From the NCBI GenBank assembly GCA_947629905.1, contig CANRFM010000003.1, positions 62,001 through 126,000 on the forward strand: DNA of 64,000 bases. Reading direction: 5' to 3'. How positions within the stretch are numbered: the stretch's first letter is position 1; each line of letters starts with the position of its first letter. The notes beneath the pieces are model-generated. The model saw only the letters and a program-made list of their open reading frames with translations, was not told where the DNA came from and did not search any database. This document shows positions 48,446-59,402 of the stretch, piece after piece. A program made the position numbers and the translations under genes. The stretch comes from an uncultured Clostridia bacterium. Lineage in GTDB: Bacteria; Bacillota; Clostridia; Oscillospirales; Ruminococcaceae.

Positions 48446-49440
48446 AAATCATCATTGACGCATTCGGCGGTGACAACGCCCCCGCAGAGGTCATCAGGGC
48501 AAGCCGTATGGCAAAGGACGAACTGGGCGTAGATATTATGCTCAGCGGTGACGAGTCAAAAATCAAAAAAAGTGCAGAGAAGCTTGGCGTGAACATCGCT
48601 GATCTTGAGCTGCTCCCTGCGCCGGATATTTTTGATATCCATGCGCAGCCCGCAACGATCGTGAAAGAGGGGAGAAATTCCTCGCTTGCGGTCGGTTTGC
48701 AGGCACTGCGGGACGGCAGGGGAGATGCCTTTGTGAGTGCCGGAAGTTCCGGCGGTCTCGTTACCGGTGCGACCCTGATCACAAGGCGTATCAAGGGCAT
48801 CAAGCGCCCTGCCATGACGGCAATGCTGCCGACTGCCCGGAACAAATTCATTTTGCTCGATGCCGGGGCAAATGTGGAATGCCGTCCGGAAATGCTGGTG
48901 CAGTTTGCGGTCATGGGTTCGGCGTATATGAGGTGCGTGAAAGGCATACAAAAGCCCAAAGTCGGCTTGCTGAATGTCGGTGCAGAGGAGACCAAGGGCA
49001 GGGAACTGGAGATACAGACCTACCAGCTGCTGAAAGAAGCCCCGGTCAACTTTGTGGGAAATGCCGAGGCAAGGGAGCTGCCGGAGGGCGGCTATGATGT
49101 GATCGTCTGTGACGGCTTTGCAGGGAATATGGTACTCAAGCTCTACGAGGGCATGGGGGCGCTTTTCAAGAACAAGCTGAAAAGCTGGTTCAGCGGCTTT
49201 CCGGGGAAGCTTTCTGCGCTGCTCGTGTACGGACAGATCAAGGAATTTCAGAAGCAGATGGACTATAAGGAGGAGGGCGGCGGTATCATCCTCGGCGCTG
49301 CCAGTCCGGTCATCAAAGCACACGGCAGCTCGGATGCGAAAGCCTTTTTCAATGCCATCCGGCAGGCAAAGCGCTGTGTGGAGGGCAGCATGACAGAGGA
49401 GATCGCCCGCACCATTGCGGAAATGAAAGGAGAAATGTAA
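48442..49440 (+). CDS. plsX: Phosphate acyltransferase PlsX
   Basis: PlsX makes acyl-phosphate from acyl-ACP for phospholipid synthesis. The 332 residues start MKIIIDAFGGDNAP and contain DAFVSAGSSGGLV, LLDAGANVECRPEML and VCDGFAGNMVLKLYEG, all standard for the family. AACGGCGGAGG precedes the ATG, which overlaps the small basic gene. rnc follows at once; fabD, fabG and acpP, which often lie between plsX and rnc, are absent here. Confidence 0.96.
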   Translation: MKIIIDAFGGDNAPAEVIRASRMAKDELGVDIMLSGDESKIKKSAEKLGVNIADLELLPAPDIFDIHAQPATIVKEGRNSSLAVGLQALRDGRGDAFVSAGSSGGLVTGATLITRRIKGIKRPAMTAMLPTARNKFILLDAGANVECRPEMLVQFAVMGSAYMRCVKGIQKPKVGLLNVGAEETKGRELEIQTYQLLKEAPVNFVGNAEARELPEGGYDVIVCDGFAGNMVLKLYEGMGALFKNKLKSWFSGFPGKLSALLVYGQIKEFQKQMDYKEEGGGIILGAASPVIKAHGSSDAKAFFNAIRQAKRCVEGSMTEEIARTIAEMKGEM

Positions 49441-50133
49441 ATGGAATCAGATATTACCCTGTTGGAAAAGCGTATCGGCTATCAGTTCCGCAACCCGGAA
49501 CTCATTCATGAAGCCCTGTCGCATTCTTCCTACGCAAATGAAAAGAAGAAGCTCCGCCGGAGCAATGAACGGCTGGAATTTCTCGGAGACAGCGTGCTTT
49601 CAGTCGTGGTTTCGCAGCATCTGTTTGAGCACTATACAGAGCTGCCGGAAGGCGAACTGACGAAGATCCGTGCGGCACTTGTCTGCGAAAAATCCCTGCA
49701 TAGATTTGCCCTGCGTATCGGGTTAGGCGACTTTCTCCTGCTCGGCAAGGGCGAGGAGCACACCGGCGGCAGAGAGCGCCCGTCTATCTTGGCGGATGCC
49801 TTTGAGGCGGTGATCGCAGCCATTTATCTTGACGGCGGATTGGAAGCAGCAAGAACGCATATCCTGCATTTCATCCCGGAACGCATTCCGGAGAGCAGCT
49901 CCGTACTGTTCGGGGACTATAAGACAGCGCTGCAGGAGATCATCCAGAAGAACCCGGAAGAAAAGGTCGAGTACGTCCTGATCTCCGAATCCGGTCCTGA
50001 TCACAATAAGTCCTTTGTCGTAGAGGTCTGCCTGAATTCCAATGTCATCGGCAAGGGGCAGGGAAAATCCAAAAAAGAAGCCGAACAAATGGCAGCCAAG
50101 GAAGCACTGGAGCTGATGGGCTGCGAGACATGA
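49441..50133 (+). CDS. rnc: Ribonuclease III
   Basis: This double-strand-specific endoribonuclease processes rRNA and mRNA. The 230 residues have the RNase III domain (about 5-150) with signature ERLEFLGDSVLS (about 41-52) and the second acidic site DAFEAVIAAIYLDGG. A C-terminal dsRNA-binding domain (about 157-227) follows, ending in GKSKKEAEQMAAKEALELM. It starts directly at the plsX stop, and the radical SAM gene overlaps its end by 4 bp. Confidence 0.97.
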   Translation: MESDITLLEKRIGYQFRNPELIHEALSHSSYANEKKKLRRSNERLEFLGDSVLSVVVSQHLFEHYTELPEGELTKIRAALVCEKSLHRFALRIGLGDFLLLGKGEEHTGGRERPSILADAFEAVIAAIYLDGGLEAARTHILHFIPERIPESSSVLFGDYKTALQEIIQKNPEEKVEYVLISESGPDHNKSFVVEVCLNSNVIGKGQGKSKKEAEQMAAKEALELMGCET

Positions 50134-51143
50134 AGCACGCCAACGCAGCCATTTTTGTGCCCCATGCCGGCTGTCCGCACCGGTGTTCGTTCTGTGATCA
50201 GAAAGCCATTACGGCGCAGGAAACGCTGCCCCATGCAGCGGATGTAGAGCGTGTCTGCACGCAGGCACTTGCGGAGCTGCCGGAGACGGCGGAGGCTGAA
50301 ATTGCCTTTTTCGGGGGCAGTTTTACAGCTGTACCGGAAGCCTATCAGACGGAGCTGCTCACGGCGGCGCAGCCGTTTTTAGGAGAGGGGAAATTCCGGG
50401 GCATCCGCATTTCCACACGTCCGGATTATATCAATGCGGGCATTTTGCAAAGGCTTGCGGGGTACGGCGTGACTGCCATTGAACTGGGTGCGCAGTCCAT
50501 GAGCGATACCGTCCTTGCCGCCAATGAACGGGGGCATACGGCAGAGACAGTGCGGCAGGCAAGCCGGCTGATACAGGAACACGGCTTTTCGCTGGGCTTG
50601 CAGATCATGCCGGGTCTGTACAAAAGCAGTATCGCCGATGAACGGCACACACTTGAAGAGGTGCTGCGGATACGCCCGGATACACTGCGCATTTATCCGG
50701 TCGTGATCCTGAAAGGTACGCTGCTCGGTGAACTGTTCCTGTCGGGGACGTATGAGCCGTTTTCCTTTGCGGAAATGGTCGGGCTGACGGCAGAAATGCT
50801 CCTTGCCTGTCAGAAAAACGGCATCCGTGTCATCAAGTGCGGACTTCACGCCAGCAGAAGTGTTGAGGAAAACTGCCTTGGTGGATTCTATCACCCGGCT
50901 TTCCGGGAACTGTGTGAAAGCCGTATGTTCCGCAGTCAGATGGCAGAAGCACTCGGCGGGGAAAAGCCGGTGCGCTGTACCTTTGCGGTACATCCGTCCT
51001 GTATCAGCAGGGCGGTCGGACAGAAACGGGCAAACCTGCAATTTTTCCGGGAACAGGGCATTGCTGTCCGTATTGCCGGAAATGCAGAAATACCGCCGTT
51101 TCAGTGTAAATTAGCAGAAAAGGAAATGGATGTATGTATTTAA
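50130..51143 (+). CDS. Radical SAM protein, Elp3/YhcC-like
   Basis: The 337-residue protein has the radical SAM cluster motif with Cys at 15, 19 and 22 (GCPHRCSFCDQ). It also has EIAFFGGSFTAVP, IRISTRPDYIN and ELGAQSMSDTVL typical of the Elp3/oxygen-independent coproporphyrinogen group. No acetyltransferase domain follows, so it is the short form often encoded beside rnc and smc in Clostridia. Its reaction is unknown, with tRNA or cofactor modification plausible. It overlaps rnc by 4 bp and smc by 10 bp. Confidence 0.88.
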   Translation: MKHANAAIFVPHAGCPHRCSFCDQKAITAQETLPHAADVERVCTQALAELPETAEAEIAFFGGSFTAVPEAYQTELLTAAQPFLGEGKFRGIRISTRPDYINAGILQRLAGYGVTAIELGAQSMSDTVLAANERGHTAETVRQASRLIQEHGFSLGLQIMPGLYKSSIADERHTLEEVLRIRPDTLRIYPVVILKGTLLGELFLSGTYEPFSFAEMVGLTAEMLLACQKNGIRVIKCGLHASRSVEENCLGGFYHPAFRELCESRMFRSQMAEALGGEKPVRCTFAVHPSCISRAVGQKRANLQFFREQGIAVRIAGNAEIPPFQCKLAEKEMDVCI

Positions 51144-54100
51144 GATCCTTGGAAATACAGGGCTTCAAGTCCTTTCCGGATAAGATCAAGCTGCAATTTG
51201 ACAAGGGGCTGACAGCCGTTGTCGGACCGAATGGCAGCGGAAAGAGCAATATCGGCGACTCCGTGCGCTGGGTACTGGGGGAACAGTCCACCAAGATGCT
51301 GCGTGGCAATAAGATGGAGGATGTCATTTTCTCCGGTACACAGGCAAGAAAGCCCATGGGTTTTGCGGCGGTCACGCTCAATATCGACAACAGCGAGGGG
51401 CGGCTTGCTGGGTACGGCGACGAGGTAAGTGTCACCCGCAAGCTTTACCGCAGCGGTGAGAGTGAATACCGCATCAACAACAAGCTCGTCCGCCTGAAAG
51501 ACATCAACGAACTGTTTATGGACACCGGACTGGGACGGGACGGGTATTCGATCATCGGGCAGGGGCGCATTGCGGAAATTGTCGGCGTAAAATCCAACGA
51601 ACGCCGGGATATTTTTGAGGAGGCAGCCGGTATCTCCAAATTCCGCTACCGCAAAACCGAGGCGGAGCGCAAGCTTGCACAGGCGCAGGAGAACATGGAG
51701 CGTCTGGGCGACATTGCTGCCGAACTGGAGAGCCGTGTCGGACCGCTTCGGGTGCAGGCGCAGAAAGCGGAACAGTTTCTGGTGCTGGCACAGGAGCAGA
51801 AAACGCTGGAAATTTCCGTCTGGGTCAAGCAACTTTCCGCTTTGCAGGAGCGTTTGCAGGAATTAGGCGACAAACTCCTGCTGCACCGCACGGAATATGA
51901 GGACACCGAACGGCAGATCGCTGCCGAAGAGAAAAAAATGCAGGAATGCTACCGCCTGATGCAGCAGTGTTCGGTTGAAGCAGAGGAGGCACACGCCCGC
52001 CTGCGTACCCTCCGGGAGACAGCCACACAGGCAAAGGCAGATATTGCCGTCTGGAAAAATGATATCGTGCACAGCGAGGAAGCGCTGAAAATCGCACAGT
52101 CCCGCCATGCACAGGAATTGCAGGAGCAGCAGAAGCTGATTGCCCGGTTAGAGGAGGCAGAAGCACAGTCGGCAGCTGCCCTGAAAGCATTTCAGGAGAC
52201 GGAACAGGCGCTTGCGGAAGCGAAGCGGAGCTTTGAGGAAATGGAAAACGCCTACCGCACGGAAGATGAAAATTCCCGGAAAGCAGATGAAGCGCTGCAC
52301 AGTCTGTATCTGGAGCGCAGTGAGCTGCAATTCGGCATCCGCTCCGCACAGCAGCAGGTGCAGCAGTGTATTTCACAGCGGGAAGCCTTTACCGCTGAAC
52401 AGGCAGAGGATGCCCGGAAATTAGAGGAAGCCGAAGCCGTCCATGCGGAAGCTCTTGCAGTCATGCAGAAAGTGCAGGAGCAAGTCGCCGCACAGGAAAC
52501 CAAGGTGAACACCTGCCGTCAGGAACTCCAAGCCGCACAGCAGCAGCGTGCCGATTCCGAAGAACAGCTCCGGCAGTGCAGCTTTCAGCTCCGTGACAAG
52601 AAGCAGCGTCACAGGATTCTGACCGATCTGGAAAATAACATGGAGGGCTTTTCCGGCAGTGTCAAGGCAGTCATGCGGGCAGTCCGGCAGGGCACACTGC
52701 AAGGCATTTTCGGCAGTGCAGCACAGCTCATCCGGGTGGACAGTGCCTACGGTGTCGCCATTGAAACGGCACTCGGCGCAAGTATGCAGCACCTGATCGT
52801 AGAGGATGAAACTGCCGCCAAGGCGGGCATCCGTTTCCTCAAGGACAACCGGGCAGGGCGGGCGACTTTCCTGCCATTGACCTCGATACAGGGCAGACGG
52901 CTGACGGAAAATCTGTTCAATCAGCCGGGCTTTGTGGCGATCGCAAGCGACCTTGTGGAGTGTGACAAGCGTTTCCGCACCGCTGCGGAATATCTGCTCG
53001 GGCGTATCGTCATTGCGGAAGATCTGGACAGTGCCGCAGCCATGGCAAAGCGTTACGGCTATCGGTTCCGCATCGTGACGATGGACGGACAGGTCATCAA
53101 TGCGGGCGGTTCGTTCACGGGCGGTTCCGTGCAGAAGACGGGCGGTATGCTGACACGGCGGTCGGAGCTTTCCGAATTGCAGAACGACATCAGCCGCCTT
53201 GCGGAACAATGCCGGGATGCCGAAGAACAGGCACGCACCAGTGCCGATGCCGCAGCCGCAGCCGAAAAGAAGCTCGAAAGGGAGAACAAAGCGTTCTCCT
53301 CGCTCCAGCAGCGTTTCCTGATGGCGCAGACCGAAGCGCAGCGGCTTGCTTTTCCGGTGGAGGAATACCGCCAGAGGATCGCAGACGGCACACAGCGTTC
53401 GGAGCAGTACAAAGCCGGAATAGATGCAGCGGAAGCACAGGTAAAAGACGCAGAAGCTGCCTATGCTTCCAAGCTTGCGGAGATCCAGACGGCGGAGGCG
53501 CATATTTCCGGCGCAAAGGACCGGAGAGAACAGATACAGGCAGAGCGGGAACGGCGTTCGGAGGAATTCGGGGCGCTGAAGATCCGCCTTGCACAGGCAG
53601 AAAAGGACAATGAAGCTGCCGGCTATGCCCTGAAACTTGCACAGAGTGCCGTGGAACAGGCAGATGCACGTGACGAGTCTTACCGTGCGGAACTGGACGG
53701 CTACCGGAATACCATTGCGGAAAAGACCGAAGCTGTTGCCAAGCAGGAAAAACTGCTTGCCGAAACAGAGACCGCCATCACCGGAAATGAAGAAAAGGCA
53801 CAGAATGCCAGCAAAGCCCACGACACGCACAGCATCCGTGTCCGGGAAATGCAGGCAGGGCTGAATGAATTTCACACGGCAAAGGAAAAGCTGTCGGCGG
53901 AGATCACACGGCTTTCTGAACGGGAAAGCGGACTGAAAGCGGAAAATGACCAGATCATTGCCAAACTGCTTGAAGTCTACGAAATGACCCGTTCTGAAGC
54001 ACAGGCACAGGCGCAGCCGATCGAGGATATGACTGCTGCAAGGCAGCAGCTTTCCGTGATCAAGCAGAAAATTCGTTCCCTTGGCAGCGTGAATGTAGAT

Positions 54101-54691
54101 GCCATTGAGGAATACCGGGAAGTTTCCGAGCGTTACCGTTTCCTGTCCGGGCAGATGACAGATGTGCGCAGCTCTAAGCAGGAACTGGAAAAGCTCATCG
54201 AGGAACTGACGGCGGAGATGTGCCGCCTGTTTACAGAGAGCTTTGCCCAGATCAACCGGAATTTCAAGGAGATCTTCCGGGATCTGTTCGGCGGCGGCAA
54301 GGCGGAACTTTCCCTCACAGAGCCGGACAATGTGCTGACTTCCGGCATCGAGATCAATGTTGCCCCGCCGGGAAAGGTCATCAAAAACCTGATCTCCCTG
54401 TCCGGCGGTGAGCAGAGTTTTGTGGCAATTGCGATCTATTTTGCCATTCTGCGGCTGAGACCTGCACCATTCTGCATCCTCGATGAGATCGATGCGGCGC
54501 TCGATGAAGCCAATGTACGGAAATATGCACGTTACTTAAAGCAATTTACAGACAATACACAATTCGTGCTGGTGACGCACCGGCGCAGTGCCATGGAGGA
54601 GGCAAATGTCCTCTACGGTGTGACAATGCAGGAGGACGGCATTTCCCGGCTGCTGAAACTGGAACAGCCGGAGGATATCCCTGAGAAATAA
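51134..54691 (+). CDS. smc: Chromosome segregation protein SMC
   Basis: SMC is the condensin ATPase that, with ScpA and ScpB, organises the chromosome. The 1,185 residues have Walker [10 protein letters not shown] (32-40) and long coiled coils (about 170-500 and 660-1010). The hinge (about 510-640) contains [19 protein letters not shown]. The signature [15 protein letters not shown] and Walker [17 protein letters not shown] end the protein. AAAAGGAAATG precedes the ATG. It lies between the radical SAM gene and ftsY, the usual rnc-smc-ftsY neighbourhood. Confidence 0.97.
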   Translation: MYLRSLEIQGFKSFPDKIKLQFDKGLTAVVGPNGSGKSNIGDSVRWVLGEQSTKMLRGNKMEDVIFSGTQARKPMGFAAVTLNIDNSEGRLAGYGDEVSVTRKLYRSGESEYRINNKLVRLKDINELFMDTGLGRDGYSIIGQGRIAEIVGVKSNERRDIFEEAAGISKFRYRKTEAERKLAQAQENMERLGDIAAELESRVGPLRVQAQKAEQFLVLAQEQKTLEISVWVKQLSALQERLQELGDKLLLHRTEYEDTERQIAAEEKKMQECYRLMQQCSVEAEEAHARLRTLRETATQAKADIAVWKNDIVHSEEALKIAQSRHAQELQEQQKLIARLEEAEAQSAAALKAFQETEQALAEAKRSFEEMENAYRTEDENSRKADEALHSLYLERSELQFGIRSAQQQVQQCISQREAFTAEQAEDARKLEEAEAVHAEALAVMQKVQEQVAAQETKVNTCRQELQAAQQQRADSEEQLRQCSFQLRDKKQRHRILTDLENNMEGFSGSVKAVMRAVRQGTLQGIFGSAAQLIRVDSAYGVAIETALGASMQHLIVEDETAAKAGIRFLKDNRAGRATFLPLTSIQGRRLTENLFNQPGFVAIASDLVECDKRFRTAAEYLLGRIVIAEDLDSAAAMAKRYGYRFRIVTMDGQVINAGGSFTGGSVQKTGGMLTRRSELSELQNDISRLAEQCRDAEEQARTSADAAAAAEKKLERENKAFSSLQQRFLMAQTEAQRLAFPVEEYRQRIADGTQRSEQYKAGIDAAEAQVKDAEAAYASKLAEIQTAEAHISGAKDRREQIQAERERRSEEFGALKIRLAQAEKDNEAAGYALKLAQSAVEQADARDESYRAELDGYRNTIAEKTEAVAKQEKLLAETETAITGNEEKAQNASKAHDTHSIRVREMQAGLNEFHTAKEKLSAEITRLSERESGLKAENDQIIAKLLEVYEMTRSEAQAQAQPIEDMTAARQQLSVIKQKIRSLGSVNVDAIEEYREVSERYRFLSGQMTDVRSSKQELEKLIEELTAEMCRLFTESFAQINRNFKEIFRDLFGGGKAELSLTEPDNVLTSGIEINVAPPGKVIKNLISLSGGEQSFVAIAIYFAILRLRPAPFCILDEIDAALDEANVRKYARYLKQFTDNTQFVLVTHRRSAMEEANVLYGVTMQEDGISRLLKLEQPEDIPEK

Positions 54692-54702
54692 GGAGGCAGA
54701 GC

Positions 54703-55704
54703 ATGGGACTATTTTCTAAGATCAAACAGGGTCTGCAAAAGACCCGTGATGCCATGGTGCAGCGGATGCAGCGGGTAGTCAATTCCTTTACGAAAATAGA
54801 TGAGGAACTGTTCGAGGAACTGGAAGAAACCATGATCATGAGCGACATGGGCGTGGAGACCTCTGTAGAGATCTGTTCACGGCTGCGGAAACTCGTCAAG
54901 GAACGTGGCGTGAAAGACCCTGCGAAAATCATGGATCTGATCGAGGAGATCATCGGTGACATGATGGGGGAGGACACAGCACTTGACCTGTCCACAAAGC
55001 CGTCTGTCATCATGGTGATCGGTGTCAACGGTGCAGGCAAGACTACCACCATCGGCAAACTGAGCAACCAGCTGAAAAACGAGGGAAAAAAGGTACTGAT
55101 CGCTGCGGCGGATACATTCCGGGCGGCAGCAATTGAGCAGCTTGAGGTGTGGGCAGACCGTGCGGGTGTGCCGATCGTCCGCCATGCTGAGGGTTCTGAC
55201 CCGGCTGCTGTGGTCTTTGATGCAGTCACGGCTGCCATTGCCAGAGAATGTGATGTCGTGATCGTGGACACAGCCGGACGGCTGCACAATAAGAAGAACC
55301 TGATGGATGAGCTTGCCAAAATACACCGCATCATCCGTCAGCGTGCCGAGGACTGCGCCGTGGAGACCTTGCTGGTACTGGATGCGACGACCGGACAGAA
55401 TGCTGTCAGTCAGGCAAGGCTGTTCAGCGAAGTCGCTGACATTACGGGCATCGTCCTGACGAAACTGGACGGCACGGCAAAGGGCGGCATCGTGGTATCC
55501 ATTCACAATGAGCTTGGCATACCGGTGAAGCTGGTCGGTGTCGGGGAGGGGATCGACGATCTCCAGCCGTTCAGCAGTGCGGATTTTGCAAGGGCGCTCT
55601 TTGATCACTCTAAGGACGTGAAATTAGAATCTGAGGAAGCATCGGAAGAAGACGGCGAGGAAGCAGAAGCAGCAGAGGAAGACGGGGAGGACACTGACGC
55701 ATGA
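54703..55704 (+). CDS. ftsY: Signal recognition particle receptor FtsY
   Basis: FtsY docks SRP-ribosome complexes at the membrane. The 333 residues have the N domain (about 1-95) and the GTPase G domain with [14 protein letters not shown] (about 106-119), DTAGR, TKLDG and [12 protein letters not shown]. An acidic A region normally precedes the N domain; here an acidic stretch of about 30 residues lies at the C-terminus instead ([20 protein letters not shown]). AAGGAGGCAG precedes the ATG. It starts 11 bp after smc and overlaps rdgB by 4 bp. Confidence 0.97.
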   Translation: MGLFSKIKQGLQKTRDAMVQRMQRVVNSFTKIDEELFEELEETMIMSDMGVETSVEICSRLRKLVKERGVKDPAKIMDLIEEIIGDMMGEDTALDLSTKPSVIMVIGVNGAGKTTTIGKLSNQLKNEGKKVLIAAADTFRAAAIEQLEVWADRAGVPIVRHAEGSDPAAVVFDAVTAAIARECDVVIVDTAGRLHNKKNLMDELAKIHRIIRQRAEDCAVETLLVLDATTGQNAVSQARLFSEVADITGIVLTKLDGTAKGGIVVSIHNELGIPVKLVGVGEGIDDLQPFSSADFARALFDHSKDVKLESEEASEEDGEEAEAAEEDGEDTDA

Positions 55705-56285
55705 AAGTCGTAATGGCGACCAATAATGTCAATAAGCTCCGTGAGGCGAGGGAGATCCTTGCACCATTGGGGATCGAGGTCATTTCGCAGCGGGAAGCCG
55801 GTGCAGAGACAGACCCGGAGGAAAACGGTTCGACCTTTGCGGAAAATGCCATGATCAAGGCAAAGGCAGTTTATGACATCGTGCATTGTCCGGTGTTTGC
55901 GGATGACAGCGGTATCTGCGTGGCTGCACTGGACGGCAGACCGGGCGTACATTCTGCCCGCTATGCCCCGAAAGGGGAGGAGTGTGCAAAGCTCCTTGCC
56001 GAAATGGAGAGCAAAACAGACCGGCGGGCATATTTTGCGTGTGTGGTAGCTTATATGGACGAGCAGGGGAGCGGTACGGTCTCCGGGGAGTGTCATGGCA
56101 GCATCGGCACGGAAGCACGGGGGAAGAACGGATTCGGGTATGACCCGGTGTTCCTGTACGGCGAGAAAACGCTTGCCGAACTGACGGAGGACGAGAAAAA
56201 CGCCATCAGCCACCGAGGCGAAGCACTCCGGAAACTCTGCGAAGTATTCAGGAAAAGGTACGGTGAAGATCATGCTGAACAGTAA
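55701..56285 (+). CDS. rdgB: XTP/dITP diphosphatase, RdgB/HAM1 family
   Basis: This housecleaning enzyme hydrolyses deaminated purine nucleotides (dITP, XTP) to monophosphates. The 194 residues start [16 protein letters not shown] and contain ENAMIKAKA, FADDSGICVAALDGRPGVHS, GFGYDPVF and the end ISHRGEALRKL, all conserved. It overlaps ftsY by 4 bp and yhbY by 14 bp. Confidence 0.96.
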   Translation: MKVVMATNNVNKLREAREILAPLGIEVISQREAGAETDPEENGSTFAENAMIKAKAVYDIVHCPVFADDSGICVAALDGRPGVHSARYAPKGEECAKLLAEMESKTDRRAYFACVVAYMDEQGSGTVSGECHGSIGTEARGKNGFGYDPVFLYGEKTLAELTEDEKNAISHRGEALRKLCEVFRKRYGEDHAEQ

Positions 56286-56571
56286 GCAGCGGGCATACCT
56301 GCGGGGTATCGCCTCGACATATGAAACGATTTTACAGGTCGGAAAGGGCGGTATCACGGAAAATCTGGTGGAACAGGTGAACGGTGCACTCAAAAAGCGG
56401 GAGCTGATCAAGCTCCGGGTGCTGGATAATTCGATGTTCACAGCCCGTGAAGCAGCAGAGGAACTGGCGGCGCTGACAAAGGCAGATGTAGTGCAGGTCA
56501 TCGGCAGCCGGTTCGTGCTGTTCCGGAGGAATCCGCAGGAGCCGGTCATTGACCTGAAGGCGGCACGGTGA
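56272..56571 (+). CDS. yhbY: YhbY-family RNA-binding protein (CRM domain)
   Basis: The 99-residue single CRM domain associates with pre-50S ribosomes in E. coli. It starts MLNSKQRAYLRGIA and has QVGKGGITENLVEQV, the GxxG loop region, and VVQVIGSRFVLFRRN at the end. The ATG at 56272 is chosen because the family begins at this residue; a GTG 9 bp upstream is possible. It overlaps rdgB by 14 bp and nadD by 4 bp. Neighbours nadD-yqeK-rsfS form the usual set. Confidence 0.94.
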   Translation: MLNSKQRAYLRGIASTYETILQVGKGGITENLVEQVNGALKKRELIKLRVLDNSMFTAREAAEELAALTKADVVQVIGSRFVLFRRNPQEPVIDLKAAR

Positions 56572-57188
56572 GGCGCATCGGCATTTTCGGGGGGAGTTTC
56601 AATCCGCCCCACCTCGGGCATATGCACCTTGCCGAAAGCGTTCACGAAGCGCTGTTACTGGATGAGGTGCGGCTTGTGCCGTCCGGTATTTCGCCGCATC
56701 GTTCGATGGAAGCCTACGCACCGGATGCGGACAGGCTTGCGATGTGCCGGCTGGCGGCAGAGGGCTACCCGTGGATGTGTGCGGATGATCATGAACTGCG
56801 GCAGGCACAGGTGAGCTATACGGTGTACACGGTGCAGCATTTTGCGGAAGTGTTTCCGGGGGACAGGCTGTATCTGCTGATCGGCGGAGATATGCTGCGG
56901 AGCTTTCAGGAATGGTACCAGTGGCAGGAGATCCTGCGGTATGCAGCGCTTGCCTGTGTTGCCAGAGAGCCGGGGGAGTACGATGCGCTGTGCGGATGTG
57001 CGGAAAAGCTGCGTCAATATGGTGAGATTTATTTGATGCGTGTGGAAAGCTTTGAGATATCTTCTACAAAAATCAGGGAACTGGTGCAGAAAAAACAAAA
57101 TTATTCTTGCTATTTGCCCGAAAAGATAGTACAATATATACAAACGAGAAATTTATATGCGGGAAGTGATGCAGGGTGTATCAGGTAA
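56568..57188 (+). CDS. nadD: Nicotinate-nucleotide adenylyltransferase
   Basis: NadD converts nicotinate mononucleotide and ATP to deamido-NAD. The 206 residues begin with a GTG that overlaps the yhbY stop as GTGA. The nucleotidyltransferase motif GGSFNPPHLGHMHLA (about 8-22) and the late ISSTKIREL (about 164-172) are both intact. It overlaps yqeK by 13 bp, the standard nadD-yqeK-rsfS order of Firmicutes. Confidence 0.96.
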   Translation: MRRIGIFGGSFNPPHLGHMHLAESVHEALLLDEVRLVPSGISPHRSMEAYAPDADRLAMCRLAAEGYPWMCADDHELRQAQVSYTVYTVQHFAEVFPGDRLYLLIGGDMLRSFQEWYQWQEILRYAALACVAREPGEYDALCGCAEKLRQYGEIYLMRVESFEISSTKIRELVQKKQNYSCYLPEKIVQYIQTRNLYAGSDAGCIR

Positions 57189-57781
57189 AGGACAAGATCG
57201 CATTTTTAGAGCAGCATCTCTCCAAGAAGCGCTTTCAGCATTCCTGCAATGTAGCACGGGCGGCAAGGCAGCTTGCCCAGCGCTACGGAGCGGATATGGA
57301 TAAGGCGTATTTTGCAGGGCTTGTGCATGACATCTGCAAGGAAATGCCCTTCGAGGAGCAGCACAGTCTGATGGTGGCAGGAGATTTTGCACCGGACACG
57401 GCAGAGCTGCATTCGAGAAAGCTCTGGCACGGCATTGCAGGGGCGTATTTCCTACAGGAAGAATTTGGTATCACGGACAGGGAGATCTTGCTGGCGGTGC
57501 GGTTTCACACGGTCGGGCGGGAAGATATGTCGCTGCTCGAAGAGATCATCTACATAGCCGATATGATCTCCGAAGAACGGGACTATAAGGGTGTCGGAAA
57601 AATGCGCAAGCTTGCGGAAGAAAATCTGCAGGCAGCCATGTTGGAGGCGCTGACCGATGCCATTGGTTCTGTTCTGAAGAAAGGCGGATTGCTGCCGCAG
57701 TATACGATTGCGGCATATAACGGCTATCTGTTGCAGAAATATGCGAAACTTCACGAACAGAAAGAAAGGAAGAATGGCTGA
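57176..57781 (+). CDS. yqeK: HD-domain hydrolase YqeK
   Basis: YqeK-type proteins are symmetrical Ap4A hydrolases that yield two ADP, acting with iron. The 201 residues carry the HD motifs: His24 region RFQHSCNVARAA, GLVHDICKEMP with His/Asp, SRKLWHGIAGAYF, RFHTVGREDM and ADMISEERDY. A GTG start overlaps nadD. The LCP gene starts on the last base of its stop codon. Confidence 0.94.
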   Translation: MYQVKDKIAFLEQHLSKKRFQHSCNVARAARQLAQRYGADMDKAYFAGLVHDICKEMPFEEQHSLMVAGDFAPDTAELHSRKLWHGIAGAYFLQEEFGITDREILLAVRFHTVGREDMSLLEEIIYIADMISEERDYKGVGKMRKLAEENLQAAMLEALTDAIGSVLKKGGLLPQYTIAAYNGYLLQKYAKLHEQKERKNG

Positions 57782-59004
57782 TGCAGAAAAGAAATGTCCA
57801 CAGGCAGCAGACTTCTCCGGTGCTGAGTCACTGTCTGGAGGTACTTGCAGCGGTACTGACACTGCTGCTGATACTGTTAATGGTTCTCAATGCGCCAATT
57901 ATTTCCTACAAGACAGCGGACAACACTGTGACACAGATGTCCGTTACCAAGTATTTCAAAGCCAAGAAGCCTGTGGAATATCTGGAGGGCGTGATCTCAC
58001 GGCAGGATCCGTCAGAGATCGAATACAACCCGGAAGTGGATCCCAATTTCAATGACGGGCTTAACCTGAATCAGACGATCGAGGGGCAGTTTACCATTTT
58101 GTTTCTGGGCTTTGATACGCCCACAAACGGCAGCGGCAATCTGCATGATGTCAACTACCTGATACAGTTCAACCTGTACACGGCAAGCATGAATATCCTG
58201 CAAATCCCCCGTGATACGTTTGTGCCGGACTATGCACAGTATTCCCCGGCACCGACCTACAAGTTCAACAGCATCTATATGTGCGGCGACCCGGATGTTT
58301 CTCCGATACAGCGTGTCGTCAATGCCGTGCAGGAGAGTTTCGGCGTGCCGGTGGATGCCTATGTGACAACGTCCTGCGACAATGTGGTGAAGATCGTGGA
58401 CATCATCGGCGGCGTGCCGATCGATATGCCGTATACGCTTGAATTTGAGCCGGGTAAGGTCATCTATGAGGGAGAACAGACCCTGAACGGTGAGCAGTCT
58501 GAATGGCTGCTGCGGTTCCGGAAAGGCTATCAGCTTGCGGACATCGGGCGTATTCAGGCGCAGCGCCTGTTCCTTGCGGCTGCGATGAAGAAAGCGATCA
58601 GCATGAGTACGTTGGAGATCATGCAGGCGACGGATAAGATCTATAAGGATGAGCTGATCGCAACTGACCTTAGTCTGGAAGATATTTCCAGAATTGCAGA
58701 CCTTGCGGGTACAATCGAAATGGACAAAGTCAATATGTTCATGCTGCCGGGCGAATCGGCAAGGATCAACGGGCAGGACTGCTGGTCGGTACACAAGGCA
58801 GCAGCGCTGGAGATCCTCAACACCAAATTCCGGACACAGCAGCTTCCGCTTCGGGCAGATCAGAGTACAATGGCAGAATTTGTCCCGGAGGGAGAATACA
58901 AGACGACCCTATTTGACGATACAGGCGCAAATTTGCAGGAGATCGATGACGGCGAGGTGGATGCACCTGCGCTGACAAATGACTACCGGAATGCGCACAG
59001 CTGA
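57781..59004 (+). CDS. LytR-CpsA-Psr (LCP) family protein
   Basis: LCP enzymes attach wall teichoic acids or other glycopolymers to peptidoglycan from undecaprenyl carriers. The 407 residues have one N-terminal transmembrane helix (about 18-42) and an external LCP domain. Its key motifs are QIPRDTFVP (about 141-149) and RFRKGYQLADIGRIQAQRLF (about 241-260), which carry the conserved Arg and Asp residues. AAGAAAGGAAG precedes the ATG. Placement between yqeK and rsfS is common in Clostridia. Confidence 0.92.
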   Translation: MQKRNVHRQQTSPVLSHCLEVLAAVLTLLLILLMVLNAPIISYKTADNTVTQMSVTKYFKAKKPVEYLEGVISRQDPSEIEYNPEVDPNFNDGLNLNQTIEGQFTILFLGFDTPTNGSGNLHDVNYLIQFNLYTASMNILQIPRDTFVPDYAQYSPAPTYKFNSIYMCGDPDVSPIQRVVNAVQESFGVPVDAYVTTSCDNVVKIVDIIGGVPIDMPYTLEFEPGKVIYEGEQTLNGEQSEWLLRFRKGYQLADIGRIQAQRLFLAAAMKKAISMSTLEIMQATDKIYKDELIATDLSLEDISRIADLAGTIEMDKVNMFMLPGESARINGQDCWSVHKAAALEILNTKFRTQQLPLRADQSTMAEFVPEGEYKTTLFDDTGANLQEIDDGEVDAPALTNDYRNAHS

Positions 59005-59019
59005 TAAAGGAGGGAGTAT

Positions 59020-59385
59020 ATGACAACCGAAGAAAAAATCAGGATCGCCGTCCGTGCGCTCGATGCTAAGCGGGCAGAGGACATCCGTGTCCTGAAAGTG
59101 ACAGATCTGACGATATTGGGCGATTATTTCATCATCGCCAACGGCACGAGTTCCACGCATACCCGGACATTGGCAGATGAGGTGGAATTTCAGCTTTCAG
59201 AGCAGGGTGTTGAACCGCACCACAGGGAGGGAATGCATGGTTCGGACTGGTACATTCTGGACTATACGGACGTGATCGTCCATGTATTCTATCAGGAAAC
59301 ACGGGAATTCTACCGTCTGGAACAGCTTTGGGCAGACGCAGAGCAGGTGGATATCACACAGTTTCTGGATACCAATGAGGACTAA
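59020..59385 (+). CDS. rsfS: Ribosome silencing factor RsfS
   Basis: RsfS binds L14 on the 50S subunit and blocks subunit joining under starvation. The 121 residues match the family: [20 protein letters not shown], then [31 protein letters not shown] and [20 protein letters not shown], which forms the conserved end. AAAGGAGGGAG precedes the ATG. It is followed 17 bp later by leuS. Confidence 0.96.
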   Translation: MTTEEKIRIAVRALDAKRAEDIRVLKVTDLTILGDYFIIANGTSSTHTRTLADEVEFQLSEQGVEPHHREGMHGSDWYILDYTDVIVHVFYQETREFYRLEQLWADAEQVDITQFLDTNED

Positions 59386-59402
59386 GGAAAGAGGTAAGAC
59401 CA